DNA of 64,000 bases. Origin: AV80 sp035536995 (lineage in GTDB: Bacteria; Verrucomicrobiota; Verrucomicrobiia; Chthoniobacterales; UBA10450). Within the stretch, counting starts at the first letter, position 1; each line of letters starts with the position of its first letter. The stretch spans positions 1-64,000 of the forward strand of contig DATLNB010000049.1 of the NCBI GenBank assembly GCA_035536995.1, in the 5' to 3' direction. A program made the position numbers and the translations under genes. The notes below the pieces were generated by a model, which saw only the letters and a list, made by a program, of their open reading frames with translations, ran no database searches and had not been told where the DNA came from. Of the stretch, positions 49,072-57,844 are shown piece by piece.

Positions 49072-51140
49072 TCGCGTACTCCCAGGCGCTGGCTGAGTTG
49101 GAATGGTTTCCTCGGCCAAGACTGACCGCGCTTCGCCGGCTTGAAATTGAAACGGTGGAGGACCTGCTCACCCATTACCCGAGACGTTACGAAGACCGAA
49201 GCGAGTTCGCTTCTTTCCCTCGTGAGGAAAGCGATGTGCCGGTTCTGCTTTGCGGCGAAGTAGTGAAGACGCGGCTCGTCCGCTTTGGCGGTTGGAAAAA
49301 GATCTTCGAGGCCACCATCGAAGAAACCAATGCCAATGCGCTGAGCCAACCCCTCGTCCTGCGCTGGTTCAACATGCATTACGTGCAGAAGATGATCGCC
49401 ACCGGGCAGCGCCTGGTTGTTTACGGAAAGCCGCGCCGCCGTGGACACCGGCTTTGCCTCGAGCATCCGGAATTCGAAGTGATCGAGAGTGACGACGATA
49501 TCTCGATTCATTTTCGGCGAATCACGCCGATTCACCCCGCGACAGAAGGGCTGCCGCAGCGCGTTTTCCGCGCTTTGATCTTTCAGGTGCTTGAGAACCT
49601 CGACGCTGAGACCGTGCCGACGCTTTTACCGAAAGGGACTAACCTGGGCTCGCGCGAGCATGCCCTTCACGAGATCCATTTTCCCACCACACTCGCCCAG
49701 CGCGACGCAGCGCGGAAACATCTGGTCTGGTCCGAGTTCTTCGAGATGCAATTGTCGATCGGGTGGCGCCGCTCACAACTTTCGTTGAAACAAGGGCAGG
49801 TTCATTCTCCGGGAGGCGGATTGTTGGAGAATTTTCTCCGCCGACTGCCGTTCGACCTGACAGGCGCGCAGGAACGCGTGATAACTGAACTGCGCCGCGA
49901 TTTGGCGTCGCCCCATCCGATGAACCGTCTGCTACAGGGCGATGTCGGGTCGGGTAAAACGGTCGTGGCAGTTGCCGCGATTCTGCTGGCTGTCGAGTCC
50001 GGCGCGCAAGCGGCCCTGATGGCCCCGACGCAGATCCTCGCAGAGCAGCATTACGCGGTCCTCTCCCAATGGCTCGAGCCGATTGGCGTGCGCCTCGCCC
50101 TCCGAACGGCTGCGCGCCACGAGGAGTCGGGCGCAATGCCGCTGTTTCAAGACGCCGCCAACGGCGATTCGCCCCAGATCATGATCGGCACACACGCCTT
50201 ACTGTACGAAGGCGTCTCGTTCGAAAAACTCGGTCTCGTCGTGATCGATGAGCAACACAAATTCGGCGTGTCCCAACGAGCACGGCTCACAGCTCGCGAG
50301 CCGGCGCCGGATGTTCTGGTAATGACGGCAACGCCGATTCCGCGCACGTTGACCATGACTGTCTATGGAGATCTCGACGTCTCTGTCATCGACGAGATGC
50401 CGGCCCACCGCGGCAAGATCGTTACGGCGGTCCGCGAACGAACAAAGCTACCGGAGGTCCTGGCGTTTTTGCGGAAAGAGCTGGAGACCGGCCGGCAGGC
50501 CTACGTGGTCTATCCGCTCATCGATGAGAGCGAGAAACTGCAGGCGAAAGCGGCCACGGTGGAATTCGAAGAATGGCAGGAGCGGCTCCATCCGTTTCGC
50601 TGCGACCTGTTGCACGGCCGGATTCCGCCGGCTGATAAGCAATCGATCATGGAAAAATTCCGGCGCGGTGAAACCAGCGCATTGATCAGCACAACGGTGA
50701 TCGAAGTCGGCGTCGATGTTGCCAACGCAACAGTGATGCTGATCGAAAACGCGGAACGCTTTGGCCTGGCTCAGCTCCACCAGCTCCGGGGCCGGATTGG
50801 TCGTGGGGCCCACAAGTCGTATTGCATTCTCCTGAGCGACGACAGAACGCCCGAGACGGGTACAAAGCTGGGCGTACTGGTGGAAACAACCGATGGTTTT
50901 AAGGTAGCCGAGGCGGATTGGGAACTACGCGGCCCGGGCGATTTGCTTGGAACAGCCCAAAGCGGCCTGCCCGCCCTGAAGCTCGGCGACCTTGTAAAAG
51001 ATGCGGACATCATGCGCGAAGCCCGGGCCGCAGCCACGGCCATCCTGGCCGCCGATCCCGGCCTGACTTCGAGGGAAAATCAACGATTTCGCCAATTGAT
51101 TGTCGAACAACACGGACGAACCTTCTCCAACGTTAGCTGA
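49068..51140 (+). CDS. recG: ATP-dependent DNA helicase RecG
   Basis: 690 residues. The wedge domain starts with LRRLEIETVEDLLTHYPRRYEDRS. Helicase motifs: Walker A LLQGDVGSGKTVVA near 291, APTQILAEQH, Walker B VIDEQHKFGV near 394, MTATPIPRTL, then VEVGVDVANATVMLIENAERFGLAQLHQLRGRIGRG. The C-terminal region DADIMREARAAATAIL closes it. RecG regresses stalled forks and processes branched DNA. Coupled to recJ; htrA follows by a shared base. Confidence 0.96.
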   Translation: MIAYSQALAELEWFPRPRLTALRRLEIETVEDLLTHYPRRYEDRSEFASFPREESDVPVLLCGEVVKTRLVRFGGWKKIFEATIEETNANALSQPLVLRWFNMHYVQKMIATGQRLVVYGKPRRRGHRLCLEHPEFEVIESDDDISIHFRRITPIHPATEGLPQRVFRALIFQVLENLDAETVPTLLPKGTNLGSREHALHEIHFPTTLAQRDAARKHLVWSEFFEMQLSIGWRRSQLSLKQGQVHSPGGGLLENFLRRLPFDLTGAQERVITELRRDLASPHPMNRLLQGDVGSGKTVVAVAAILLAVESGAQAALMAPTQILAEQHYAVLSQWLEPIGVRLALRTAARHEESGAMPLFQDAANGDSPQIMIGTHALLYEGVSFEKLGLVVIDEQHKFGVSQRARLTAREPAPDVLVMTATPIPRTLTMTVYGDLDVSVIDEMPAHRGKIVTAVRERTKLPEVLAFLRKELETGRQAYVVYPLIDESEKLQAKAATVEFEEWQERLHPFRCDLLHGRIPPADKQSIMEKFRRGETSALISTTVIEVGVDVANATVMLIENAERFGLAQLHQLRGRIGRGAHKSYCILLSDDRTPETGTKLGVLVETTDGFKVAEADWELRGPGDLLGTAQSGLPALKLGDLVKDADIMREARAAATAILAADPGLTSRENQRFRQLIVEQHGRTFSNVS

Positions 51141-52639
51141 TGAAAAACCTGCTCAAATTTATCCTTTTTGTCCTTCTGGTTAGTGCCGGCATTTCCGCGC
51201 TTTACGATTATCGGATCAAAACCGGCGGCCTCCGTTTGCTGGCGGTCGCGCCGGAAAAATATTCGTTGGCCACGGGGCCGAGCGTTGACCCCAAGCAAGT
51301 GACCGGCCTGGAAGCTCTGAACCGGGAGCGGCGTGCGCTGGTTAGTTCGGTTATTCCTTCGGTGGTCAGCATCAAGACTTCAAAAAAGGTCGCCGTTCGC
51401 CGGCAATATCAGCTGGATCCCTCGGACTTTTTTAACCGGAACCCGCGCCAATTCCGGAACCCGAACGAAGAGGCGATGGTCCAGAATTCTCTGGGCTCGG
51501 GAGTTGTGGTGACCGCTGAGGGCCACATCATTACGAACAATCACGTCGTGGACCAGGTCGATGAGATCGAGATCCAGTTGAGCGACGGGAAAACGAAGAA
51601 GGCCAAGCTAATTGGGGCCGATGCGGTTGTTGATCTGGCCGTCCTGAAAATCGACGAGCCCGGTCTCAAGCCGCTCAAGTTCGGCGATTCCGATGCGGTT
51701 CAGGCCGGCGATTTCGTGGTCGCGATCGGTAATCCGTTCGGCTTTGAAGAAACAGTGACGGACGGAATCATCAGCTCGAAAGGGCGTCCGAATCGCGTCG
51801 ATGGGTTCGGCGATTATCTGCAGACTAATGCCGCCATCAATCCGGGCAACAGCGGCGGACCGCTCGTTAATTTGCAGGGCGAGATTATTGGGATCAACAC
51901 CGCCATCATCTCGCGGAGCGGCGGCTCACAGGGCATCGGGTTCGCCATCCCGTCTAACTCGGTCAAAACCGCCCTTGAGAGCCTGCTCAAAAACGGCCGC
52001 ATCATCCGGGGTTACCTGGGAATTCAAGCCCGCCCGACCACCCAGGGTGTCGCCGAGACCGACGGCGTGATCGTTGACGACGTTGTCCCCAACTCTCCCG
52101 CGTCAGAAGCCAAGCTAAAGCGCGACGATGTGATCAAGAAGTTCAATGGGCATAACGTGCGCAATATCGCCGAGCTCCGGAGCCTGGTGGCGCAGGTGGA
52201 GCTCAATAAGAAGGTGGAAATGGAGGTGCTCCGGGCGGGCAATAATCTCAAGGTCATGGCCGAGATCAAAGAGCAGCCGGCCGATTATCTGACTTCGCGG
52301 AACAATCCGCGGCAGCCTCAAACGCCTCAGGCTCCCGACGACCAGCAGGAGAACGGTGAAAACAGCGCGCTGGGCTCCGTTGAAGTCAGCGAGGTCACCC
52401 CGGAGGTTGTGCGACAGCTCGATCTTCCCAACCGAATCAGGGGCGTGGTCGTGACGAAGCTCGACGGCGAAGTCGGGGAGTTAAGGGCCGGCGACGTGAT
52501 CGAGGAGATCAATCAACAGCCCGTCACCTCAGTGGCCGAATATAAGAGAATTGTGTCCACCCTCGACCCGAACGGGACGGCCGTTCTGTCCGTTTGCCGG
52601 CATCGGACTCGGTCGTTTGTCGTGCTTCGGCCCAGGTAG
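51140..52639 (+). CDS. Periplasmic serine endoprotease, HtrA/DegP-like
   Basis: 499 residues. A membrane anchor or uncleaved signal lies at 6-23. The triad is His135 (ITNNHVVDQ), Asp165 (VVDLAVLK) and Ser238 (NPGNSGGPL). Two PDZ domains follow, about 285-380 (GYLGIQARPTTQGVAETDGV) and 410-495. HtrA proteases degrade misfolded envelope proteins. The extra domain layout is like DegQ/DegP. It sits in the recJ-recG operon with a TGATG overlap, which looks like chance arrangement rather than a functional tie. Confidence 0.95.
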   Translation: MKNLLKFILFVLLVSAGISALYDYRIKTGGLRLLAVAPEKYSLATGPSVDPKQVTGLEALNRERRALVSSVIPSVVSIKTSKKVAVRRQYQLDPSDFFNRNPRQFRNPNEEAMVQNSLGSGVVVTAEGHIITNNHVVDQVDEIEIQLSDGKTKKAKLIGADAVVDLAVLKIDEPGLKPLKFGDSDAVQAGDFVVAIGNPFGFEETVTDGIISSKGRPNRVDGFGDYLQTNAAINPGNSGGPLVNLQGEIIGINTAIISRSGGSQGIGFAIPSNSVKTALESLLKNGRIIRGYLGIQARPTTQGVAETDGVIVDDVVPNSPASEAKLKRDDVIKKFNGHNVRNIAELRSLVAQVELNKKVEMEVLRAGNNLKVMAEIKEQPADYLTSRNNPRQPQTPQAPDDQQENGENSALGSVEVSEVTPEVVRQLDLPNRIRGVVVTKLDGEVGELRAGDVIEEINQQPVTSVAEYKRIVSTLDPNGTAVLSVCRHRTRSFVVLRPR

Positions 52640-52647
52640 GGCGAAGC

Positions 52648-52690
52648 GGCGGGCGACCGTGCAAAACCCGCACGGCCGCCTCATTTTGCG
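52648..52690 (+). terminator. Rho-independent terminator after htrA-like gene
   Basis: Arms CCGTGC (52657-52662) and GCACGG (52670-52675), extended by GGCGG/CCGCC around a 4-base bulge, have loop AAAACCC and are followed by TCATTTTG. Ends the mqnE-to-htrA run. Confidence 0.7.
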
Positions 52691-52754
52691 GATAAGGTTG
52701 GGATGAATAACCCTATTTGGAGAAGGGTCTAAACTTCTCTAACCAATCACGCTT

Positions 52755-54467
52755 ATGAAACGACTACTCCTTGGGTTAACGTTACTCGCGCTGGTCTTGC
52801 CCACGATTCCCCGGGCCGAAGCTCGCACCGATATCTCGATCGATTTCTTTTACGATAATCTCGGTGACGGCGGCAGCTGGGTCGAGGTTGGCGACTACGG
52901 TTATTGCTGGCAGCCGAGCATCGCGGTGAGTAACCGGAGCTGGCGGCCCTATTCCGACGGGTACTGGGCCTACACGGACGTCGGATGGACCTGGGTGTCG
53001 TATGAAGACTTTGGTTGGGCGACCTACCATTACGGGCGCTGGATCCGGTTGCGCGGGCACGGGTGGGTTTGGGTACCTGGCCGCGAATGGGGCCCGGCCT
53101 GGGTCTCATGGCGAACCGGCGGGGATTATGTCGGGTGGGCGCCGCTGCCACCGCGGCGCGCCGGTGAGAACTGGGATGAGAGCCCAATCACAGCTCGGGT
53201 AGACATCGATTTCGATATTGGGCCCGCCTATTACAACTTTATCGACGTCCGTTATATCGGCGAGCCAGTCCTGCGCGAGCGGATCTTCGCGCCCGAGCAG
53301 AATGTCACTTACATCACCAAGACGGTGAACGTGACTAACATCACCTACACGAATTCCACCGTGTACAATTACGGACCCGACGTTAACACCCTCAGCCGGT
53401 ATTCAACCCGGCCTATCCAACGCTTGAGCATGCAGCGGGAAACGACGGTCGATCCAGTTGCCGCGGCGCAATCGAAGTCGTTCATGAAAGTGCAGGGGGA
53501 CAAGCTGGTGGTGGCAGCGCCCCAGCAGTTCCAAAAGCCGACCAGGTCCATCGCACCGAAAGTCGTGAAGGAAAAGATCGCGCAAGCGCCGGTCGAAAGA
53601 GGTTGGGAGCCGGTAGGCGATGCGAAAGCCCAAGCGGAGTTGAAGCAGAAGATGCAGAAGGAAGACCCGAAGTCTGTCCCGCCGCCGACCGTTCCAGCGT
53701 CGTCGTCGGGTCAAACCTCCACTACAGCGACTCCAGCCGTGGCGGGCGCAAGCGCGACTCCCACGACTGTTAGTCCGGCAACGCATGCCTCGCCCGCCAC
53801 CGCTGCGACCCCGTCCGCACCAACCAGCAAGGATAAAGACAAAGGTAAGGATAAACGCCGGGAGACTGCACCGCCGGCTCCAAGCGCTTCAGTGCCGGCG
53901 ACCCCAGATCTGAACCCGCCAACGTCGTCCGGAAAGAACAAGAACAAGCGCAACGATAAGGCGGCGCCGGTCACGACGCCCGCGCCATCCGCGCCGGCTG
54001 CGTCCGTCCCGCCAGCTAGCACCCCGGCGCCCGATCGCGACAAAGGTAAGAACAAGCAACGAAACAATGTTGCGCCCGAGGCGTTCGTCCCGCCCGGGCC
54101 GGCTCCTACCGACGCGATGACGCCGAATGCCAAGGAGAAGCCGAAGAAACGAGACCGGGCGGAACCGCCTGCTCCCTCAACCCGTTTCGAGAGCGTGGCA
54201 CCGGCACCAGTTGCGCCACCGCCGCAACAGGAGACAAAGCGCAACCGACCAGGGCCTGACACTGCGCCGCCTGAAAACGCGCCGGAGAAATCAAAGCGCG
54301 ACACGGCCACGGAAGGTCCGGGCAACTCCATGAAAAAGGAGCCGCCCGCCGAACGGATGGCGCCGCCTCCCGGGCCGGCAGCCAGTGCCCCGGTAAATCC
54401 GCCGCCCGCTCGCGAAGAAGGCAAAAAGCCGAAGAAGAACGAACCGGCTACGGCTCCGACACCCTAA
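52755..54467 (+). CDS. Secreted DUF6600 protein with Pro/Ala/Lys-rich tail
   Basis: 570 residues. The signal peptide (KRLLLGLTLLALVLPTIPRAEA) precedes a region rich in Trp and Tyr (DGGSWVEVGDYGYCWQP, YWAYTDVGWTWVSYEDFGW, VWVPGREWGPAWVSWR, YVGWAPLPP) that matches the DUF6600 pattern: repeated W-V/G-W units, likely a beta structure. The second half (about 290-570) is low-complexity Ala/Pro/Thr with Lys/Arg patches such as KDKDKGKDKRRE and GKNKNKRNDK. It may be an envelope or extracellular matrix protein. Weak promoter-like sequence precedes it, and it seems monocistronic. Confidence 0.82.
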   Translation: MKRLLLGLTLLALVLPTIPRAEARTDISIDFFYDNLGDGGSWVEVGDYGYCWQPSIAVSNRSWRPYSDGYWAYTDVGWTWVSYEDFGWATYHYGRWIRLRGHGWVWVPGREWGPAWVSWRTGGDYVGWAPLPPRRAGENWDESPITARVDIDFDIGPAYYNFIDVRYIGEPVLRERIFAPEQNVTYITKTVNVTNITYTNSTVYNYGPDVNTLSRYSTRPIQRLSMQRETTVDPVAAAQSKSFMKVQGDKLVVAAPQQFQKPTRSIAPKVVKEKIAQAPVERGWEPVGDAKAQAELKQKMQKEDPKSVPPPTVPASSSGQTSTTATPAVAGASATPTTVSPATHASPATAATPSAPTSKDKDKGKDKRRETAPPAPSASVPATPDLNPPTSSGKNKNKRNDKAAPVTTPAPSAPAASVPPASTPAPDRDKGKNKQRNNVAPEAFVPPGPAPTDAMTPNAKEKPKKRDRAEPPAPSTRFESVAPAPVAPPPQQETKRNRPGPDTAPPENAPEKSKRDTATEGPGNSMKKEPPAERMAPPPGPAASAPVNPPPAREEGKKPKKNEPATAPTP

Positions 54468-54491
54468 CGATCCGATCTCCGCTGTTGCGCC

Positions 54492-55499
54492 TTATAGCAG
54501 CTCGGCGATCTGGACGGCGTTAAGCGCCGCGCCTTTAAGCAGCTGGTCGCCGGAAACCCAGAAAGAAAGGCCGTTCTCGAACGCACAGTCACGCCGCACC
54601 CGGCCCACTTCACAATTATCTTTCCCGGCGGTGAAGAGCGGCATTGGGTAACGGTTATTATGCGGCTCGTCTACCAACTCCAGTCCCGGCGCCTTGGCCA
54701 GGACTTCGCGCGCTTCTTCGACCGAGACTGGCCGGTCGAACTCGGCCGTAACGGCGACCGAATGAGCACGGTAGACTGGAACCCGCACACAGGTCACGGA
54801 GGCCCGGAAATCGGGCAAGTGCATGATGCGGCGCCCTTCGTTCTGCATCTTCATTTCTTCCTTGGTATATCCGTCGGCGAGGAAGGAATCGACGTGGGGC
54901 AGGACGTTAAAGGCAATCGGATGCGGGTAAATCTCCGTAAGAGGCGGCTGATTTGCGGCCGCCGCTTCCACCTGCGTTCGCAGTTCCCGGATGGCCCGGG
55001 CTCCGCTGCCGGACACCGCCTGGTAACTGGAAGCAATAACCCGGCGAACGCCGAACGCCCGGTGCAAAGGATAAAGGGCCATCAGCGCGACGGCGGTCGT
55101 GCAATTCGGGTTCGCGATCAATCCGCGATGGGAACGCACGTCCTCACCGTTGATCTCGGGGATCACTAAGGGCACGTCCGGATCCGTCCGGAAGACGGAG
55201 GAGTTATCTATGACGATCGCCCCGGCATCCCGCGCAATGGGCGCGTATTCCCGCGAAATTGCGCCGCCCGCGCTGAAGAAGGCGACGTCGATGCCCGCGA
55301 ACGATTCACGGCTCAGCTCTTGTGCACGGATCTCGGATCCGAGAAAACGGACGGTGGAGCCTGCCGATCGCGCGGAGCACAGGGGGAGGAGCCGTTCGAC
55401 CGGGAAGGCGCGGCGCTCCATAACCCGGAGCAATTCCTCGCCGACGGCTCCGGTCGCGCCCACGATTGCGACGTGATAACTTTTCTTCGCCTTAACCAC
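54492..55499 (-). CDS. asd: Aspartate-semialdehyde dehydrogenase
   Basis: 335 residues from GTG. NADP-binding VAIVGATGAVGEELLRVM, FSAGGAISREYAP, DNSSVFR, VIPEINGEDV and the catalytic Cys in ANPNCTTAVALMAL, with SSYQAVSGSGARAIREL, are diagnostic. It reduces aspartyl phosphate to the semialdehyde on the way to Lys, Thr, Met and diaminopimelate. Divergent from the transpeptidase gene across 23 bases. Confidence 0.96.
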   Translation of the reverse strand: MVKAKKSYHVAIVGATGAVGEELLRVMERRAFPVERLLPLCSARSAGSTVRFLGSEIRAQELSRESFAGIDVAFFSAGGAISREYAPIARDAGAIVIDNSSVFRTDPDVPLVIPEINGEDVRSHRGLIANPNCTTAVALMALYPLHRAFGVRRVIASSYQAVSGSGARAIRELRTQVEAAAANQPPLTEIYPHPIAFNVLPHVDSFLADGYTKEEMKMQNEGRRIMHLPDFRASVTCVRVPVYRAHSVAVTAEFDRPVSVEEAREVLAKAPGLELVDEPHNNRYPMPLFTAGKDNCEVGRVRRDCAFENGLSFWVSGDQLLKGAALNAVQIAELL

Positions 55500-55522
55500 G
55501 GCTCATTCTACCGCCGATCACA

Positions 55523-55987
55523 ATGAAGAAAAGCGTTCAACCAATGGTCGATATCTCGGTTCGGAGACAGGAACTGACGGTGCGGCTCGGGCGGAAGAAG
55601 CTCGCTCGTTATCCGGTTTCGACATCCCGGTTCGGATTAGGAGAAGAAAAGGGCAGTTTTAAGACACCCTCTGGCCGTTTCGAGATTTCGGATAAGATCG
55701 GTGAGGGCGCCTCACCGGAAACGGTCTTCAAAAGCCGCCGGCCTGTCAAAGTGACCCAAAAGATGTTGCGGGAGGATGATCTGGTCATGGGCCGTATCCT
55801 CTGGCTCGAGGGCCGCGAGGAAAAGAACGCGAATACGCATAGCCGTTATATTTATATTCACGGAACCAACCACGAGGACGAAATTGGGACCGCGACCAGC
55901 CATGGCTGCGTCAGGATGCGCCGCGCGGATGTAGTCGAGCTCTTCGATCAGGTTCCGATGGGGACCACGGTGGTGATACGTCCCTAA
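55523..55987 (+). CDS. L,D-transpeptidase (YkuD domain)
   Basis: 154 residues, one YkuD domain. The active site is HGTN at 113-116 and SHGCVRM at 126-132, with catalytic Cys129. The first half has the short beta pattern of the family (LARYPVSTSRFGLGEEKGSFKTPSGRFEI). No signal peptide or lipobox is visible from the ATG at 55523, nor from the ATG at residue 8. The family makes 3-3 peptidoglycan cross-links or anchors proteins. Export would need an unrecognised signal. Confidence 0.9.
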   Translation: MKKSVQPMVDISVRRQELTVRLGRKKLARYPVSTSRFGLGEEKGSFKTPSGRFEISDKIGEGASPETVFKSRRPVKVTQKMLREDDLVMGRILWLEGREEKNANTHSRYIYIHGTNHEDEIGTATSHGCVRMRRADVVELFDQVPMGTTVVIRP

Positions 55988-56027
55988 GAATCAGGTTTGA
56001 CCCCTAGGAAAAAAGTGGAGAAAAGCG

Positions 56028-56056
56028 TTGCGTCAGGGGTCTTAACTGCCTAAATG
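56028..56056 (+). promoter_or_regulatory. Candidate promoter of the small lipoprotein gene
   Basis: TTGCGT (56028-56033) and TAAATG (56051-56056) are 17 bases apart, 39 bases before the GTG. A GACCCCT/AGGGGTC inverted repeat (55999-56005 and 56035-56041) overlaps the spacer and may be an operator. Confidence 0.4.
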
Positions 56057-56095
56057 ACGGCTGCAACTTGCAGGGAAAGGAGGCGAGATAATTAC

Positions 56096-56212
56096 GTGAA
56101 AATTCTGAAAGCGATCATGATTTTGGCCGTTGCGGCCGGTGCGTTGAGCCTGGGGGCTTGTGCGCAGCATAAAGAGGCCGCGACGACGCAGACCTCCACC
56201 TACTCGAAATAA
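56096..56212 (+). CDS. Small lipoprotein of unknown function
   Basis: 38 residues from GTG with AAAGGAGG about 12 bases upstream. The sequence MKILKAIMILAVAAGALSLG is followed by A-C-A-Q-H-K, giving a clear lipobox (LSLGAC). After the lipidated Cys only about 16 residues remain, rich in Thr/Ser/Ala. It has a candidate promoter upstream and a strong terminator downstream, so it is an independent unit. Function unknown; similar tiny lipoproteins (entericidin-like in size) exist, but no homology is claimed. Confidence 0.7.
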   Translation: MKILKAIMILAVAAGALSLGACAQHKEAATTQTSTYSK

Positions 56213-56253
56213 TAACCGTCCAGTTGTCCGTCTGCGGATAGCTTTAACCATAA

Positions 56254-56286
56254 AAGGCCAGGCCGTTTCGCGGCCTGGCCTTTTTT
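56254..56286 (+). terminator. Strong Rho-independent terminator
   Basis: AAGGCCAGGCCG (56254-56265) and CGGCCTGGCCTT (56271-56282) form a perfect 12-bp stem, with loop TTTCG and a T run TTTTTT (from 56281). It follows the small lipoprotein gene and lies before hutH. The AAAA on the left side makes it possibly bidirectional. Confidence 0.9.
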
Positions 56287-56335
56287 CCGTTGGCCCGACG
56301 GGCCGCCCCTTTTCTTTCCCGAATCGCTCCCTAAG

Positions 56336-57844
56336 ATGCGTGGCGTGGAATTAACCGGGCAGCCATTGCCGCTTTCGGAAATCGCCAGGGTCGCGCACGG
56401 CAAAACCGCGATTTCAGTGGGCTCCTCGGTTGATTCGAGGATCGCGGCCTCCAGGAAAGTCATTGAAGAGATCGTGGCCGACGGAGGCGTCGTCTATGGC
56501 GTCAGCACCGGATTCGGCAAGCTGGCGGACGTCCATATTCCGCAGGCGGATTTACGTCAGCTCCAGCTCAATCTGGTCCGGAGCCACGCCTGCGGGATCG
56601 GCGAGCCGCTCTCCGAGCCGGAGGTGCGCGCGATGATTTTATTGCGCGCCAATGTTCTTTGTCTCGGGTTCAGCGGAATCCGGCGCGAGGTAATTGAGCT
56701 TCTTTGCGAGCTGAACAACCGCGGAGTCGTCCCGGTGATTCCGGAAAAGGGTTCCGTGGGAGCTAGCGGGGACCTGGCGCCACTGGCTCATCTGGCGCTG
56801 ACCCTAATCGGGGAGGGGGAGGCTTTCTTCAAGACAGAGCGTTTGCCGAGCCGCGACGCCCTCCAGGGAGCGGGTCTGCAGCCGGTGACCCTCGAAGCGA
56901 AGGAAGGGCTAGCGCTCCTCAACGGCACCCAGGCGATGCACGCGGTCGGCGGCCTCGCCCTCTGCCGCGCGCAACGGCTCGCCCGCGTGGCCGACGTCTC
57001 CGGCGCGATGACCCTCGATGCATTGAAAGGCACCCCGGCCGCTTTCGATTCGCGAATTCATCAGGCGCGCCCGCATCCCGGGCAAAACGCGGTCGCGGAG
57101 CATCTGCGGGATCTCTTGCAGGACAGCGAAATCCGGAAATCCCACCTTTCCGGCGATCCACGCGTCCAGGACGCTTATAGCCTGCGCTGTATGCCGCAGG
57201 TCCACGGGGCAGTTCGCGGCGCCCTCGCTCATTGCGAAGACATCCTTGAAATAGAGTCCGCCTCGGCGACTGACAACCCGCTCGTCTTCCCAAGCACCGG
57301 CGACGTTCTTTCCGGCGGAAATTTTCACGGCGCGCCCCTGGCCCTGGCCTTGGATTACGCGGCGATTGCCGTTACCGACCTGATGAGCATCAGCGAGCGG
57401 CGGACTGACCGCTTAGTGAACCCGGATTTGAGCGAAGGCCTGCCCGCATTCCTCACGCCGCACGCGGGGACGCATTCCGGATTTATGATTCCGCATGTGG
57501 CGGCGGTGGCGTTGCTGAACGAAGCGAAGGTGCTGGCCCACCCGGCGAGCGTCGACAACCTGCCGACTTCCGCTGGGAAGGAAGACCACGTTTCGATGGG
57601 GATGACGAGCGCGCTGAAACTGCGGACGATCGTGGATAACGCCGAGCACCTCATCGCGATTGAGATGCTTGCCGCTGCGGAAGGACTGGACTTTCGCCGG
57701 CCTCTCAGGAGCGGAGGCGGAGTTGAGCGTGCTTACGAATTGATCCGGTCGATTTCGCCTCGGGTAGATGCGGATCGTTCGATGTCGGCAGATATTGCGG
57801 CCGTGGCCGCCGCGATACGAAAGGGAATATTCGACGGAATATGA
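56336..57844 (+). CDS. hutH: Histidine ammonia-lyase
   Basis: 502 residues. The MIO-forming Ala-Ser-Gly is at 143-145 in GSVGASGDLAPLAHLAL. VVYGVSTGFGKLADV, RSHACGIGEPL, ALLNGTQAMHAVGGLAL, QDAYSLRCMPQVHG, DNPLVF and AEGLDFRRPLRSG are typical. It converts histidine to urocanate and ammonia, the first step of degradation. Starts the hut operon; hutU overlaps by 4 bases. No dedicated HutC-type regulator gene is present nearby. Confidence 0.96.
   Translation: MRGVELTGQPLPLSEIARVAHGKTAISVGSSVDSRIAASRKVIEEIVADGGVVYGVSTGFGKLADVHIPQADLRQLQLNLVRSHACGIGEPLSEPEVRAMILLRANVLCLGFSGIRREVIELLCELNNRGVVPVIPEKGSVGASGDLAPLAHLALTLIGEGEAFFKTERLPSRDALQGAGLQPVTLEAKEGLALLNGTQAMHAVGGLALCRAQRLARVADVSGAMTLDALKGTPAAFDSRIHQARPHPGQNAVAEHLRDLLQDSEIRKSHLSGDPRVQDAYSLRCMPQVHGAVRGALAHCEDILEIESASATDNPLVFPSTGDVLSGGNFHGAPLALALDYAAIAVTDLMSISERRTDRLVNPDLSEGLPAFLTPHAGTHSGFMIPHVAAVALLNEAKVLAHPASVDNLPTSAGKEDHVSMGMTSALKLRTIVDNAEHLIAIEMLAAAEGLDFRRPLRSGGGVERAYELIRSISPRVDADRSMSADIAAVAAAIRKGIFDGI

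Noticed and set aside
53711..54424. Gly/Ala-rich open frame on the minus strand
   Set aside because: It is the complement of the Pro/Ala-rich tail of the DUF6600 gene.
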